From Ramlibacter sp. (GTDB lineage: Bacteria > Pseudomonadota > Gammaproteobacteria > Burkholderiales > Burkholderiaceae_C), in contig JADJPY010000011.1 of assembly GCA_016713005.1 (NCBI GenBank), positions 124,001 through 188,000 on the forward strand: DNA of 64,000 bases, given 5' to 3'. The position numbers and the translations under genes are program-made. The notes under the pieces are model-generated. The model searched no databases. It was given only the letters and a program-made list of their open reading frames with translations, and was not told the DNA's origin. This document shows positions 36,574-44,546 of the stretch, one piece after another. Numbering within the stretch: position 1 is the first letter of the stretch; each line of letters begins with the position of its first letter.

Positions 36574-37793
36574 CGTCCTGGCCCGCCTCGATCACCCACC
36601 TGTTGCGTTTGACGCTGCGCGACCTTTGGTACGAGCGCTGGCTGGCGTTCTGCGCCGCCTGCGTTCTGGCCGCGACGCTGGCGCCGCTGTGGACGCTGTG
36701 GGGCCTGGAACGCGGGGTGATCGGCACCCTGATCGAGCGGCAGAACAGGGACCCGGCCATGCTGCAGGTGCTGCCCGAGACCACGGGCAGCCATCGCTTT
36801 GACGCCGACTGGTTCCGTCGCGTGGCGGACTGGCCCGGCGTGGCGTTCGTGATGCCCGAAACCCGTTCCATCGCCAGCCAGGTCGACCTGTTCGCAGACG
36901 GCGCGCCCGCGCCGGTGCGGGTGGACTTGCAACCCACCGCACCGGGGGACCCGCTGCTGGCCGGCGTCTCCCCGCCGCCGGACGGGCGCCTGCTGTTGAC
37001 ACGGCGTGCCGCCCAGCAGTTGCGCGTGGTCGCCGGCCAGACGGTGACTCTGGCACTGGAGCGCGAGCGTGGCGGCACCGTTGAGCGGGCCGCGCTGCCC
37101 CTGGTGGTGGCCGCCGTTCTGCCCGTCACCCAACAAGACGGCACCGCTGCGCTGTGCGGGCTGGCGCTGCTGGAGGACATCCAGTCGTGGCGCGACGGCA
37201 ACACTGTGGTGCGCCTGGGGCCGCAGGGCAATGGCGAAGCGCCCCGAAGCGGGGTTTATCCACGTTTCCGGGCCTATGCGCCCTCCATACAGGAGGTTGC
37301 CGGTCTCGCCGCCCGCATGGAGGCGGAGGGCATTTCGGTCTATACCCGGGCCCGCGAGATCGCCAGCACGCTGGGGCTGCAGCGCAACCTGCGCGCGGTG
37401 CTCGCCATGGTGGCGGTGATAGCCGGCGCCGGGGCCGGGGTGGCGTTGATCGCGATGCAAATTTCCGCAGTGCAGCGCAAGCGGCGCGAGTACGCCCTGC
37501 TGCAACTGGTCGGCCACGGCCGGGGCTGGCTGATGGCCTTGCCTTGCCTTGCGGCGTCAGCCACAGCGCTGCTTGGCGCGTTGTTGGCCTTCGGGGTTTA
37601 CCTTGGTGCGGCTGGCGCGATCAACGCCTACTTTGCAAGATACTTGAGCTCGGACGAGGCGGCGGTGGCGCTGGGCCCGCAGGGATTCGCCCTCGGTGTC
37701 GTGGCCGTGCTCGTGATGTCGATCGTGCCAGCCCTGTTGGGGGGCTGGCGTGCGTCTAACGTGGAGGCAGCAGATGTATTGCGTGACAACTGA
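36570..37793 (+). CDS. ABC transporter permease, TagS/LolE/FtsX-like
   Basis: A 407-aa inner-membrane permease with the FtsX/MacB plan: one N-terminal helix (AFCAACVLAATLAPLWTLWG), a periplasmic domain of about 220 residues, then three C-terminal helices (LAMVAVIAGAGAGVALIAMQ, an ATALLGALLAFGVYLGAAGA segment and VVAVLVMSIVPALLGG). The cytoplasmic stretch QRKRREYALLQLVGHGRGW is the usual coupling region. It is coupled to the ATPase gene by an ATGA overlap and overlaps the start of the next gene by 20 bp. Together the two should form a homodimeric LolD/E-type complex; partner lipoproteins are encoded downstream. Confidence 0.87.
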   Translation: MTSWPASITHLLRLTLRDLWYERWLAFCAACVLAATLAPLWTLWGLERGVIGTLIERQNRDPAMLQVLPETTGSHRFDADWFRRVADWPGVAFVMPETRSIASQVDLFADGAPAPVRVDLQPTAPGDPLLAGVSPPPDGRLLLTRRAAQQLRVVAGQTVTLALERERGGTVERAALPLVVAAVLPVTQQDGTAALCGLALLEDIQSWRDGNTVVRLGPQGNGEAPRSGVYPRFRAYAPSIQEVAGLAARMEAEGISVYTRAREIASTLGLQRNLRAVLAMVAVIAGAGAGVALIAMQISAVQRKRREYALLQLVGHGRGWLMALPCLAASATALLGALLAFGVYLGAAGAINAYFARYLSSDEAAVALGPQGFALGVVAVLVMSIVPALLGGWRASNVEAADVLRDN

Positions 37794-39099
37794 ATCGCGG
37801 CGGCCAGCGCGCCTGCGGGCCCTGGCCCTGGCTGCAGCGGGCTTCGGACTGGCGGGGGCCGCGCTGGCCCAGGCCAAGTGGCCGGCCAACCTGTTCAACC
37901 CCCAGGCCAAGCCCGACGACGTCGTCTTGCCCATGCCCTGTGGCGGCTCCATGGCGTTCAGGCGCGTCAACGTGCCCGGAGCCGATGCGCTGGACGACCG
38001 GCGTGTCCAGCTGGGCAATGCAGACCAGCGCTTCGCCTATTCGGAAAACACCCGCAGCGAGTACGTGGGTGGCGGCTTCACCGACACCAAACAGAAGAGC
38101 CAGCGCTTCTACCTGATTGGCAAGTACGAAATCACCAGGTTGCAGTTCGATGCGCTGGCTGGCAATTGCCCGGCCGCCAACGACGAGGGCCGCATGCCCA
38201 AGACGGCCGTCACCTGGGCCGAGGCGGTGGGGTATGCCGCGCGCTACTCTGATTGGTTGGCCAAGAACGCGGGTGCCGCATTGCCGGCCGAGGACGGGTC
38301 GCCCGGCTTCGCGCGGCTGCCGACCGAAGCCGAGTGGGAGTTCGCTGCGCGCGGCGGCATTGCCGTGCCCGATGCGGTGTTCGAGCAACCGGCCTACCCC
38401 ATGCCCGACGGCCCGCAGCGCCATGTCTGGTACGCCGGCACCGATTCGTCCAACAACGAGCTCAACGCCATCGGGCTGCTCAAGCCCAACCCGCTGGGGC
38501 TGCACGATGTGCTGGGCAACGCGGGGGAGTTCGTGCTCGATGCGTTCCGGCTGAACAAGCACTCGCGGCTGCACGGGCAAGCCGGGGGCTACACCATCAA
38601 GGGTGGGGATTTCCGCACGGCGCTGGCCGATATCCGCGCGGCCGCCCGCACCGAATATGCGCCCGTCGACAAGAGCGGCGAGCGTCGCGACAAGGCCACC
38701 GGTTTCCGACTGGTGGTGGTGCCTGCTTCTCTGCCCAGTCAGCCACGCTTGCAGGCCATTCGCGGGCTCTGGACCAATCTGGCGCAGGCAGCGCCCGGTT
38801 CCGCCGGCCAGGCGCTGGCAGACCCGGTCAAGGAAGTCGAGGCCCTGGCCAAGGCGGCCAATGACCCCGGCCTGAAAGCCCGCATCGAAGGTGTGGGAAC
38901 GGTCATCAAGGCCAACATCCAGGCCCGCAATGAACAGCGTGACCGTTCGGCCAAGAGCGAGATCCGGGTAGGGGCCTATCTGGCTCGAAAAAGGTCATGG
39001 AAGACCAGGAACCAAAGGCGGCGCGCCAGGAGGACATGCTCAAGAGGCTGGAGTCGCCGAAGGCAATCAAGCAAAAGCTTCCCGGAAAATGATTGCTGA
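37774..39099 (+). CDS. TagR-like exported protein with formylglycine-generating-enzyme (FGE-sulfatase) domain; C-terminus frameshifted
   Basis: A Sec-exported protein (signal LRALALAAAGFGLAGAALAQ) with an FGE/SUMF1-fold domain at about residues 60-320: FYLIGKYEITRLQFDAL, RLPTEAEWEFAARGG, NPLGLHDVLGNAGEFVLDAF and KGGDFRTALADIRAAAR. TagR of type VI loci has this fold without enzyme activity and promotes PpkA signalling. The ATG at 37774 has GGAGG six bases upstream. After VGAYLARK the frame becomes implausible (Arg/Trp-rich). Adding one A to the A5 run at 38988-38992 restores KKVMEDQEPKAARQEDMLKR, and one more A at 39086-39089 continues into the 39089-39373 frame, giving about 533 aa. The FGE domain itself is intact. 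Confidence 0.82.
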   Translation: MYCVTTESRRPARLRALALAAAGFGLAGAALAQAKWPANLFNPQAKPDDVVLPMPCGGSMAFRRVNVPGADALDDRRVQLGNADQRFAYSENTRSEYVGGGFTDTKQKSQRFYLIGKYEITRLQFDALAGNCPAANDEGRMPKTAVTWAEAVGYAARYSDWLAKNAGAALPAEDGSPGFARLPTEAEWEFAARGGIAVPDAVFEQPAYPMPDGPQRHVWYAGTDSSNNELNAIGLLKPNPLGLHDVLGNAGEFVLDAFRLNKHSRLHGQAGGYTIKGGDFRTALADIRAAARTEYAPVDKSGERRDKATGFRLVVVPASLPSQPRLQAIRGLWTNLAQAAPGSAGQALADPVKEVEALAKAANDPGLKARIEGVGTVIKANIQARNEQRDRSAKSEIRVGAYLARKRSWKTRNQRRRARRTCSRGWSRRRQSSKSFPENDC

Positions 39100-39373
39100 A
39101 GATGTGGCTTCGGGTAAGGCCAACCTCGACGCAACCCTGAATTATGTGATTGACACTCTGAAACAAATCGGATTAGATTATCCGACGCCCACCATCACTT
39201 CCCAAGGCGAAATCCTCAAGCGTGAGTTTGAAGCCAGGGCTGTTCCAGACTACGGCCCGCTTGTGGATTTGGTGGTCCGGTTCAGCCAGAGTGCGCGCAA
39301 CGGCAAGCCAATCGAAAAAGCCGCCTTGTTGGGTGACCTGGCGAGAGTGGACACAAACAAAGGAAAGAAATGA
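39089..39373 (+). CDS. Probable C-terminal part of the TagR-like protein (displaced frame)
   Basis: A 94-codon frame with MIAEDVASGKANLDATLNYV at its start and DLVVRFSQSARNGKPIEKAA near its end. It has no signal peptide or ribosome-binding site of its own. Its helical, charged composition continues the sequence read just upstream in a third frame (KKVMEDQEP...KQKLPGK). One extra A in the A4 run at 39086-39089 would fuse them. As an alternative, it could be a small separate gene with an ATGA overlap. Its stop overlaps the start of the next lipoprotein gene. Confidence 0.55.
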   Translation: MIAEDVASGKANLDATLNYVIDTLKQIGLDYPTPTITSQGEILKREFEARAVPDYGPLVDLVVRFSQSARNGKPIEKAALLGDLARVDTNKGKK

Positions 39374-40113
39374 TGAGCACGATCACAAAGCGCATTGGGG
39401 TGTATTGCCTGGCCCTGGCCATGGTGGTTTCCACCACCGGCTGTGAAACCATGGGCCCGTTGATGGGCGGCGATACGGCCAACCTGACACCGGCCGAGCG
39501 ACAGTTGCGCGAGGACGAAACGAAATTCCGCAATACGGTCATTGGCGGTGTCGCGACCGGGGCCGTCATGGGCGCCGTCGCCGGCGCACTCTTTGCCGGT
39601 TTGATGGGCGGCAATTCACGCGACATGCAACGCGGCGCAATTGCGGGCGCGGTTGCTGGTGGCATTGCGGGTGGCATGGATGGCTACGCCACGGCGAAGA
39701 TGCAGCAAGCCGGCCAACAGCAGGTACGGGCGATCGAGGCTGCGGTGGTTGATATCCAGCAGGACAACGCCCGCCTTGAGCAAATGATTGCCAGCTCGGA
39801 CCTGGTCCTCAAGGAAGGCCAGCAGCGCCTTGCTTCCATCAAGTCTGACCTGACGGCGGGCAAGGTAAACGCCAAGCAGGCCGAAGACGCCCGCAAGCGC
39901 GAGGAGAACAACATCGCGGTGCTGAACAAGGCGCTGGAGAAGGCGCGCGAAACCCGTTCGGAGTACGCCAAGGCCTCCCAGCAGCTGGCCCAGGGCAACC
40001 CGAATGCCGGGCGCAATCTGGATGCCGAAATCGCGAGGACCGACCGCCAGATTGCCCAGCTCGAGCGCAACCTCAGCGAGTACAGCCGCGCCCTCGCCGT
40101 GTCCCGGGCCTGA
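39370..40113 (+). CDS. Glycine-zipper lipoprotein, TagQ position (copy 1)
   Basis: A 247-aa lipoprotein with a signal ending in the lipobox STTGC (Cys at about residue 25) and no Asp at +2, so sorting to the outer membrane is expected. A segment of GxxxG-type glycine zippers (GGVATGAVMGAVAGALFAGL and GAIAGAVAGGIAGG) precedes a long coiled coil (AAVVDIQQDNARLEQMIASS to QIAQLERNLSEYSRALAVS). Its place right after TagT-TagS-TagR-like genes is that of TagQ, the outer-membrane lipoprotein that retains TagR, but sequence similarity to TagQ cannot be judged here. It overlaps the preceding stop by 4 bp and is followed by a paralogue. Confidence 0.82.
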   Translation: MMSTITKRIGVYCLALAMVVSTTGCETMGPLMGGDTANLTPAERQLREDETKFRNTVIGGVATGAVMGAVAGALFAGLMGGNSRDMQRGAIAGAVAGGIAGGMDGYATAKMQQAGQQQVRAIEAAVVDIQQDNARLEQMIASSDLVLKEGQQRLASIKSDLTAGKVNAKQAEDARKREENNIAVLNKALEKARETRSEYAKASQQLAQGNPNAGRNLDAEIARTDRQIAQLERNLSEYSRALAVSRA

Positions 40114-40142
40114 GCGCCCACTTTATTTTCCGGAGCAACAGC

Positions 40143-40913
40143 ATGGCTTCCTCAATCACCCTCAAGCGCACCTGCGTGGGCCTGCTGGCCTGCGCGATGA
40201 TCGTCTCCACGACAGGTTGCAAGACCTCCGGCGCATCGCCAACGGCGTCTGGCGGAACCACATCCGCTCCGCAGGCTTCCACCCAGATGACGCCGGCCGA
40301 GAAGCAGCTTCGTGAAGACGAGTCGCGCTTCAACAAGACGGTCTTCGGTGGCGTGGTCACCGGCGCGGCCATGGGGGCCGTTGCCGGCGGCCTGCTGGCT
40401 GCATTGAGCGGTGGCAACCGCCGGCAGATCCAGCAGGGCGTGCTGGTCGGTGCGGTGGCTGGTGGCGTGCTGGGCGGCGTGGACGGCTATGCCACCGCCA
40501 AGAAGCAGCAAGCCGGCAACAACGAAGTGCGCGCCCTCCAGTCGGCCGTGGCCGACCTGCAACAGGACAATGCGCGCCTTGAGCAGATGATCGCCACCTC
40601 CGACGTGGTGCTGCGCGAAGGCCAGCAGCGTCTGGCGTCGCTCAGGACGGATCTGGCAGCGGGCAAGATGTCGGCACGCCAGGCCGAGGAAGCCCGCAAG
40701 CGCGAGGAAAACAACATCGCCACCCTGAACAAGGCGCTGGAAAAGGCCCGTGAGACCCGCACCCAGTATTCGCAGGCGGGGCAACGCATGACCAATGACC
40801 CCAACAACCGTCGCAACCTGGACGCCGAGATTGCGAAGACCGACCGCCAGATCGCGCAGCTGGAGCGCAACATCAGCGACTACAGCCGTGCGCTGGCAGT
40901 GTCCAAGGCCTGA
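40143..40913 (+). CDS. Glycine-zipper lipoprotein (copy 2)
   Basis: A 256-aa paralogue of the preceding lipoprotein. It has the same lipobox (STTGC), a slightly longer Ser/Thr-rich linker, then the glycine zipper (GAAMGAVAGGLLAALSGGN) and a nearly identical coiled coil with DNARLEQMIATSDVVLREGQ and NLDAEIAKTDRQIAQLERN. The gap to copy 1 is 29 bp. Recent duplication with strong conservation of the coiled coil suggests that the two form hetero-oligomers or anchor two partners, which is inference. Confidence 0.83.
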   Translation: MASSITLKRTCVGLLACAMIVSTTGCKTSGASPTASGGTTSAPQASTQMTPAEKQLREDESRFNKTVFGGVVTGAAMGAVAGGLLAALSGGNRRQIQQGVLVGAVAGGVLGGVDGYATAKKQQAGNNEVRALQSAVADLQQDNARLEQMIATSDVVLREGQQRLASLRTDLAAGKMSARQAEEARKREENNIATLNKALEKARETRTQYSQAGQRMTNDPNNRRNLDAEIAKTDRQIAQLERNISDYSRALAVSKA

Positions 40914-40930
40914 TTGACGAGGAGATGTTC

Positions 40931-41425
40931 ATGAGTTCACGCGCATATCTGGGTCTGGTGCTCGTCGCCAGCGCAGGGCTGGCCGGTTGCGGCACCTACA
41001 TGGAGGCCAAGGAGGCCACCCGTGCCGGCGGCACGATTGACCAGCAAAAGGCCGCAGCCAACCAGCAACTGGCGGCAGCCAAGGCCACCAACACGCGGCT
41101 GACAGACGAGCAGCTCAACCGTGAGCGCGAGATCGAGCGCATGGAAAAGCGCATCCAGGCCTCGCAGACCGAATTGAGCAAGCAGAACCAGGCGCTGGCG
41201 GATGCCTTGAGGACGCGCCAGATCACGCAGGCCCGGCACGACCAGCTCAAGCGCGACCTGAACGGCATCCAGGCCGACATGCAGAACGTGGAGCTGCAAA
41301 ACAAGATGGACAGGGGCAGCAAGCCCGACCCGGCCGGCCAGGCCGAAAAAGAGAAGAAGCTCGCCGCCTTGGAGCAGCGCAAGCGTGAACTCGAAGCTGC
41401 CATGGGGACGCTGGTCCGACGCTGA
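40931..41425 (+). CDS. Small coiled-coil lipoprotein
   Basis: A 164-aa lipoprotein with the lipobox LAGCG and a nearly continuous coiled coil (DEQLNREREIERMEKRIQAS to AALEQRKRELEAAMG). The second ATG (40931) is preferred because GAGGAG lies six bases before it. It is probably anchored in the outer membrane with a helical rod in the periplasm. It belongs to the lipoprotein group that closes the operon. A CCCCC-GAAACA-GGGGG hairpin without a T-run follows its stop (about 41434-41450). Confidence 0.78.
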   Translation: MSSRAYLGLVLVASAGLAGCGTYMEAKEATRAGGTIDQQKAAANQQLAAAKATNTRLTDEQLNREREIERMEKRIQASQTELSKQNQALADALRTRQITQARHDQLKRDLNGIQADMQNVELQNKMDRGSKPDPAGQAEKEKKLAALEQRKRELEAAMGTLVRR

Positions 41426-41502
41426 CCCCCGTACCCCCCGAAACAGGGGGCTGCGGTGCAGGCTTTGAGGGACTAAGCTGCGATCAGCTTTGGAGAACTC
41501 CC

Positions 41503-42411
41503 ATGAAAAGCCCCCGTTTCATCCAAAAACCGCTGGCGATTTCTGCTATTGGCGCGCTGTGCGCGGTGCTGGCGGCACCGCTTTCGGTGTCTGCCCAGAC
41601 CATTGACCGTGTCAAGCTCACCGACAACGACCTGACCTGCAGCCAGATCTATCTGGAGGCCGAGCAGATGGACGGCATCATCCGCTCCGGCAGTGCAGCG
41701 GTTGCGGCAGCCCCCCCGCCGGCCGCCGTACCCGATGGTCTGGCCTCCCTGTTTGGCAACCTGCCCGTACCTGGCGCCGCACCGGCGGCCGCGCAGGCGG
41801 TGGTGCCCCAGGGCCTGATGCCCAACCAGATCGGTGTGCCGGCCGCCCTGATGAGCGACCCCAAAGTGCAGGCTTCGGTGGCGCGCGCCCGAGCAGCGGG
41901 CTACAGCGATGCGCAGATCGCCGCTGCAATGCAGGTCGGTGCCGCCCGTGCCGGTTATCCCGTGGGGACGGCATTGCGTGCCCAGCAGGACCAGCAATCC
42001 ATTGCGGCCGGCCAGCGGCCGTTGTCCGCCGCCGCCGGTGGCAACACTCCGCAGGTCGCCATGGGCATCCTGGCCCAGGGGCAGGCGCACCTGGCGAACC
42101 AGGGCGCGCCCGCTGCGGCGCCCGCCGCGCCCGCCGCCCCGGCTGCAGGTCTGCTCGGGGCTTTTGGTGCGGCGATGCAGGGTCGTGGCGGCGGCAACAG
42201 CGGCGCCGGCATGTTTGGCGCCCTCATGGGAGGCCTGGCCCAACAGCAGCAGCCGGCTGCTGTGCCACAGCCCGTGGCGCCGGCACCGGTGGCTGTGGCA
42301 CCGGCAGCCCCTTCCGGCGGAGCGCTGGCTGCCCAGGCGCAGGCACGCAAGGACCACCTCACCCAGATGTTCCTCTCCCGCGGCTGCAAGCTGTCGGACG
42401 TCCAGAAATAA
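41503..42411 (+). CDS. Exported Ala/Pro-rich protein with DNDLTCxQIY motif (copy 1)
   Basis: A 302-aa secreted or periplasmic protein with a Sec signal (ISAIGALCAVLAAPLSVSAQ). The mature N-terminus reads TIDRVKLTDNDLTCSQIYLE, the long middle is Ala/Pro/Gly-rich, and the C-terminus reads RKDHLTQMFLSRGCKLSDVQ. One cysteine near each end could form an intramolecular or intermolecular disulfide. A smaller paralogue follows. I do not recognise the family. GGAG precedes the ATG. Confidence 0.72.
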   Translation: MKSPRFIQKPLAISAIGALCAVLAAPLSVSAQTIDRVKLTDNDLTCSQIYLEAEQMDGIIRSGSAAVAAAPPPAAVPDGLASLFGNLPVPGAAPAAAQAVVPQGLMPNQIGVPAALMSDPKVQASVARARAAGYSDAQIAAAMQVGAARAGYPVGTALRAQQDQQSIAAGQRPLSAAAGGNTPQVAMGILAQGQAHLANQGAPAAAPAAPAAPAAGLLGAFGAAMQGRGGGNSGAGMFGALMGGLAQQQQPAAVPQPVAPAPVAVAPAAPSGGALAAQAQARKDHLTQMFLSRGCKLSDVQK

Positions 42412-42456
42412 AATCAGGCCTGTCCTGACCTGTTCAACTTTCCCAGGAAATCACCC

Positions 42457-42966
42457 GTGACCGCATCCCTCAAACTCACATTCGCTGCCACGCTGGCGGC
42501 CCTGGCCTGCACCGCTGGCCACGCGCAATCCATTGAGCGCATGAAGATGACCGACAACGACCTCAGCTGCCAGCAGATCTATGGCGAGATCGCGCAGATG
42601 GACGGCGTGATCGCGCGCGCCACCCAGCCGGCCGCCCCGGCCGCTGCGGCCCCTGCCGACCCGAACGCGCAGCCGGGCGTGGGCGCAGCCGTCGTCGGCG
42701 CCGTGGCGCAGCAGGCGCTCAACAACGCCGGCAGCCGCAGTGGCTTTGGCGGTTTCGGTGGCGGCTTTGGTGGCGGGCTTGGCGGCCTGTTCGGCCAGAT
42801 CGCCCAGGCGGCGACCCAGCAACAGGCGCAACCTGTTGCGGCACCCCAGCCCGCGCAGCCCAGCCCCGAGCAGGTCGCGCTGGGCCAGCAGGCCCAGGGC
42901 CGCAAGGATCACCTCACGCAGCTCTTCCTGTCCAAGGGCTGCAAGATGAGCGACATCCAGCGCTGA
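42457..42966 (+). CDS. Exported Gly/Pro-rich protein with DNDLSCxQIY motif (copy 2)
   Basis: A 169-aa paralogue of the preceding protein. The Sec signal ends at GHAQ. The mature start SIERMKMTDNDLSCQQIYGE and the end RKDHLTQLFLSKGCKMSDIQ match copy 1, while the middle is shorter and Gly-rich. The start is GTG with CCCAGGAA upstream. It is the last gene before the terminator at 43001, so it marks the probable end of the long operon. Its function is unknown. Confidence 0.72.
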   Translation: MTASLKLTFAATLAALACTAGHAQSIERMKMTDNDLSCQQIYGEIAQMDGVIARATQPAAPAAAAPADPNAQPGVGAAVVGAVAQQALNNAGSRSGFGGFGGGFGGGLGGLFGQIAQAATQQQAQPVAAPQPAQPSPEQVALGQQAQGRKDHLTQLFLSKGCKMSDIQR

Positions 42967-43000
42967 GTGGTGGTGCCTCGCCGGGTATCGGCGGGTGCCT

Positions 43001-43023
43001 GACCGGCCTTGGCCGGTTTTTTA
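43001..43023 (+). terminator. Rho-independent terminator closing the srf/tag-like operon
   Basis: A seven-base stem ACCGGCC/GGCCGGT with a TT loop is followed by a run of six T. It lies 35 bp after the last exported protein gene and is the only strong intrinsic terminator I see in the locus. Confidence 0.85.
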
Positions 43024-43026
43024 TGC

Positions 43027-43082
43027 CAAATCGGGCCACAGCCCCCGCGGGTATTGGATGACCCGCTATAAAAACAGTAGCA
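43027..43082 (-). repeat. Interspersed repeat A, copy A4
   Basis: A full-length reverse copy between the terminator and the convergent FAD oxidase: CAAATCGGGCCACAGCCCCC, then TGACCCGCTATaaaaacAGTAGC. One arm of the palindrome has a single change. Confidence 0.8.
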
Positions 43083-43095
43083 CCCGAGGTGCCGG

Positions 43096-44520
43096 TCACA
43101 GGGTGAAGATCTTGCCCGGGTTCATGATGTTCTGCGGATCCAGCGCGCGCTTGATGGTGCGCATCATGTCCACCGCGCCTGCGCCGGCCTCGGTCACCAG
43201 GAAATCCATCTTGTGCAGGCCCACGCCGTGCTCGCCGGTGCAGGTGCCCTCCAGCCGCAGCGCGCGCGACACGAGCTCGTGATTGAGCACCTCCGCCTTG
43301 GCGCGCTCTTCGGCGCTGTCGGGGTCGATCAGGTAGCCGAAGTGGAAGTTGCCGTCACCCACATGGCCCACCAGAAAGTACGGGATGCCACTGGCATCGG
43401 CCTCGGCCACGGAGTCCAGCAGGCAATCGGCCAGGCGGCTGATCGGCACGCAGGTGTCGGTGCTGATGGCGCGGCAGCCGGGGCGTGACTGGATCGCGGC
43501 AAAGTAGGCGTTGTGCCGCGCCGTCCACAACCGGGTGCGCTCTTCGGGCGTGACCGCCCATTCGAAGGCGTTGCCGCCGAACTCGCTGGCGATGTCCTGC
43601 ACCGTCTCGGCCTGCTCCTTCACACCGGCGGGTGAGCCGTGGAACTCCATCAGCAGCAGGGGTTCCTCGCGCAGGCCCAGTTTGGCGTATGCGTTGACCA
43701 TGCGCACCGTGTTGGCGTCAATCAGCTCCACGCGGGCAATCGGGATGCCCAGCTGGATGATCTGGATGGTGGTGCGCACCGCCGCCTCGATGCTGGGGAA
43801 CGAGCAGATCGCCGCCGAGATCGCTTCGGGCAGCGGATAGATGCGAAGCGTGATCTCGGTGATCACGCCCAGCGTGCCCTCACTGCCCACCATCAGGCGC
43901 GTCAGGTCGTAGCCGGCGGATGATTTCTTGGCGCGGGTGCCGGTGCGGATGACCTCGCCGCTGGCCGTGACCACCTCCAGCCCCAGCACGTTCTCGCGCA
44001 TGGTGCCGTAGCGCACGGCGTTGGTGCCGCTGGCGCGCGTGGCGCTCATGCCGCCAATCGTGGCGTCCGCGCCCGGGTCGATCGGGAAGAACAGGCCGGT
44101 GCTCTTGATTTCTTCGTTCAGCGCCTTGCGCGTCACGCCGGCTTGCACCGTCACCGTCAGGTCTTCGGCGTTGATGCTCAGCACCTTGTTCATGCGGCCC
44201 ACGTCGATGCTGATGCCACCCTGCACGGCCAGCAGGTGCCCTTCGAGCGAGGAGCCCACGCCAAACGGGATGACCGGCACGCTGTACTGGCCGGCCAGCC
44301 TGACGGCATCGGCCACGTCGGCGGTGCTTTCGGCAAACACCACCGCGGCCGGGGGCGGTGCGGCAAAGGAGGACTCGTCCCGGCCGTGCTGTTCGCGCAC
44401 CACCATCGCCGTGGAGCAATTCGCGCCGAAGCGGGCCTTGAGCGCGTCGATGAGTGCTGCAGGCACCTCGCGCGCGTGGATTTCCGGGACGAGGTGGGCG
44501 ACTTGGGTGGGGGCGTTCAT
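43096..44520 (-). CDS. FAD-linked oxidase, D-lactate/glycolate dehydrogenase (GlcD/Dld) type
   Basis: A 474-aa flavoenzyme of the FAD_binding_4 plus FAD-oxidase C family. The PCMH-type FAD domain (about 55-235) contains PVIPFGVGSSLEGHLLA, PIDPGADATIGGMSATRASG and MVGSEGTLGVIT. The C-terminal domain has VGHVGDGNFHFG and CTGEHGVGLHK, with the conserved histidines that bind metal and substrate in D-2-hydroxyacid dehydrogenases. It probably oxidises D-lactate or a similar 2-hydroxyacid and passes electrons to the respiratory chain. The exact substrate is not fixed by sequence. An amidohydrolase gene follows on the other side of its start, on the same strand. Confidence 0.9.
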   Translation of the reverse strand: MNAPTQVAHLVPEIHAREVPAALIDALKARFGANCSTAMVVREQHGRDESSFAAPPPAAVVFAESTADVADAVRLAGQYSVPVIPFGVGSSLEGHLLAVQGGISIDVGRMNKVLSINAEDLTVTVQAGVTRKALNEEIKSTGLFFPIDPGADATIGGMSATRASGTNAVRYGTMRENVLGLEVVTASGEVIRTGTRAKKSSAGYDLTRLMVGSEGTLGVITEITLRIYPLPEAISAAICSFPSIEAAVRTTIQIIQLGIPIARVELIDANTVRMVNAYAKLGLREEPLLLMEFHGSPAGVKEQAETVQDIASEFGGNAFEWAVTPEERTRLWTARHNAYFAAIQSRPGCRAISTDTCVPISRLADCLLDSVAEADASGIPYFLVGHVGDGNFHFGYLIDPDSAEERAKAEVLNHELVSRALRLEGTCTGEHGVGLHKMDFLVTEAGAGAVDMMRTIKRALDPQNIMNPGKIFTL

Positions 44521-44546
44521 CGGCTTGTCTCCAGGGGTCGGCCAGT

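Noticed and set aside
33909..43023. A type VI secretion gene cluster
   Set aside because: Only Tag-like regulators are seen; no TssB/C, TssJ-M, Hcp, VgrG, ClpV, kinase or phosphatase genes occur in the window.
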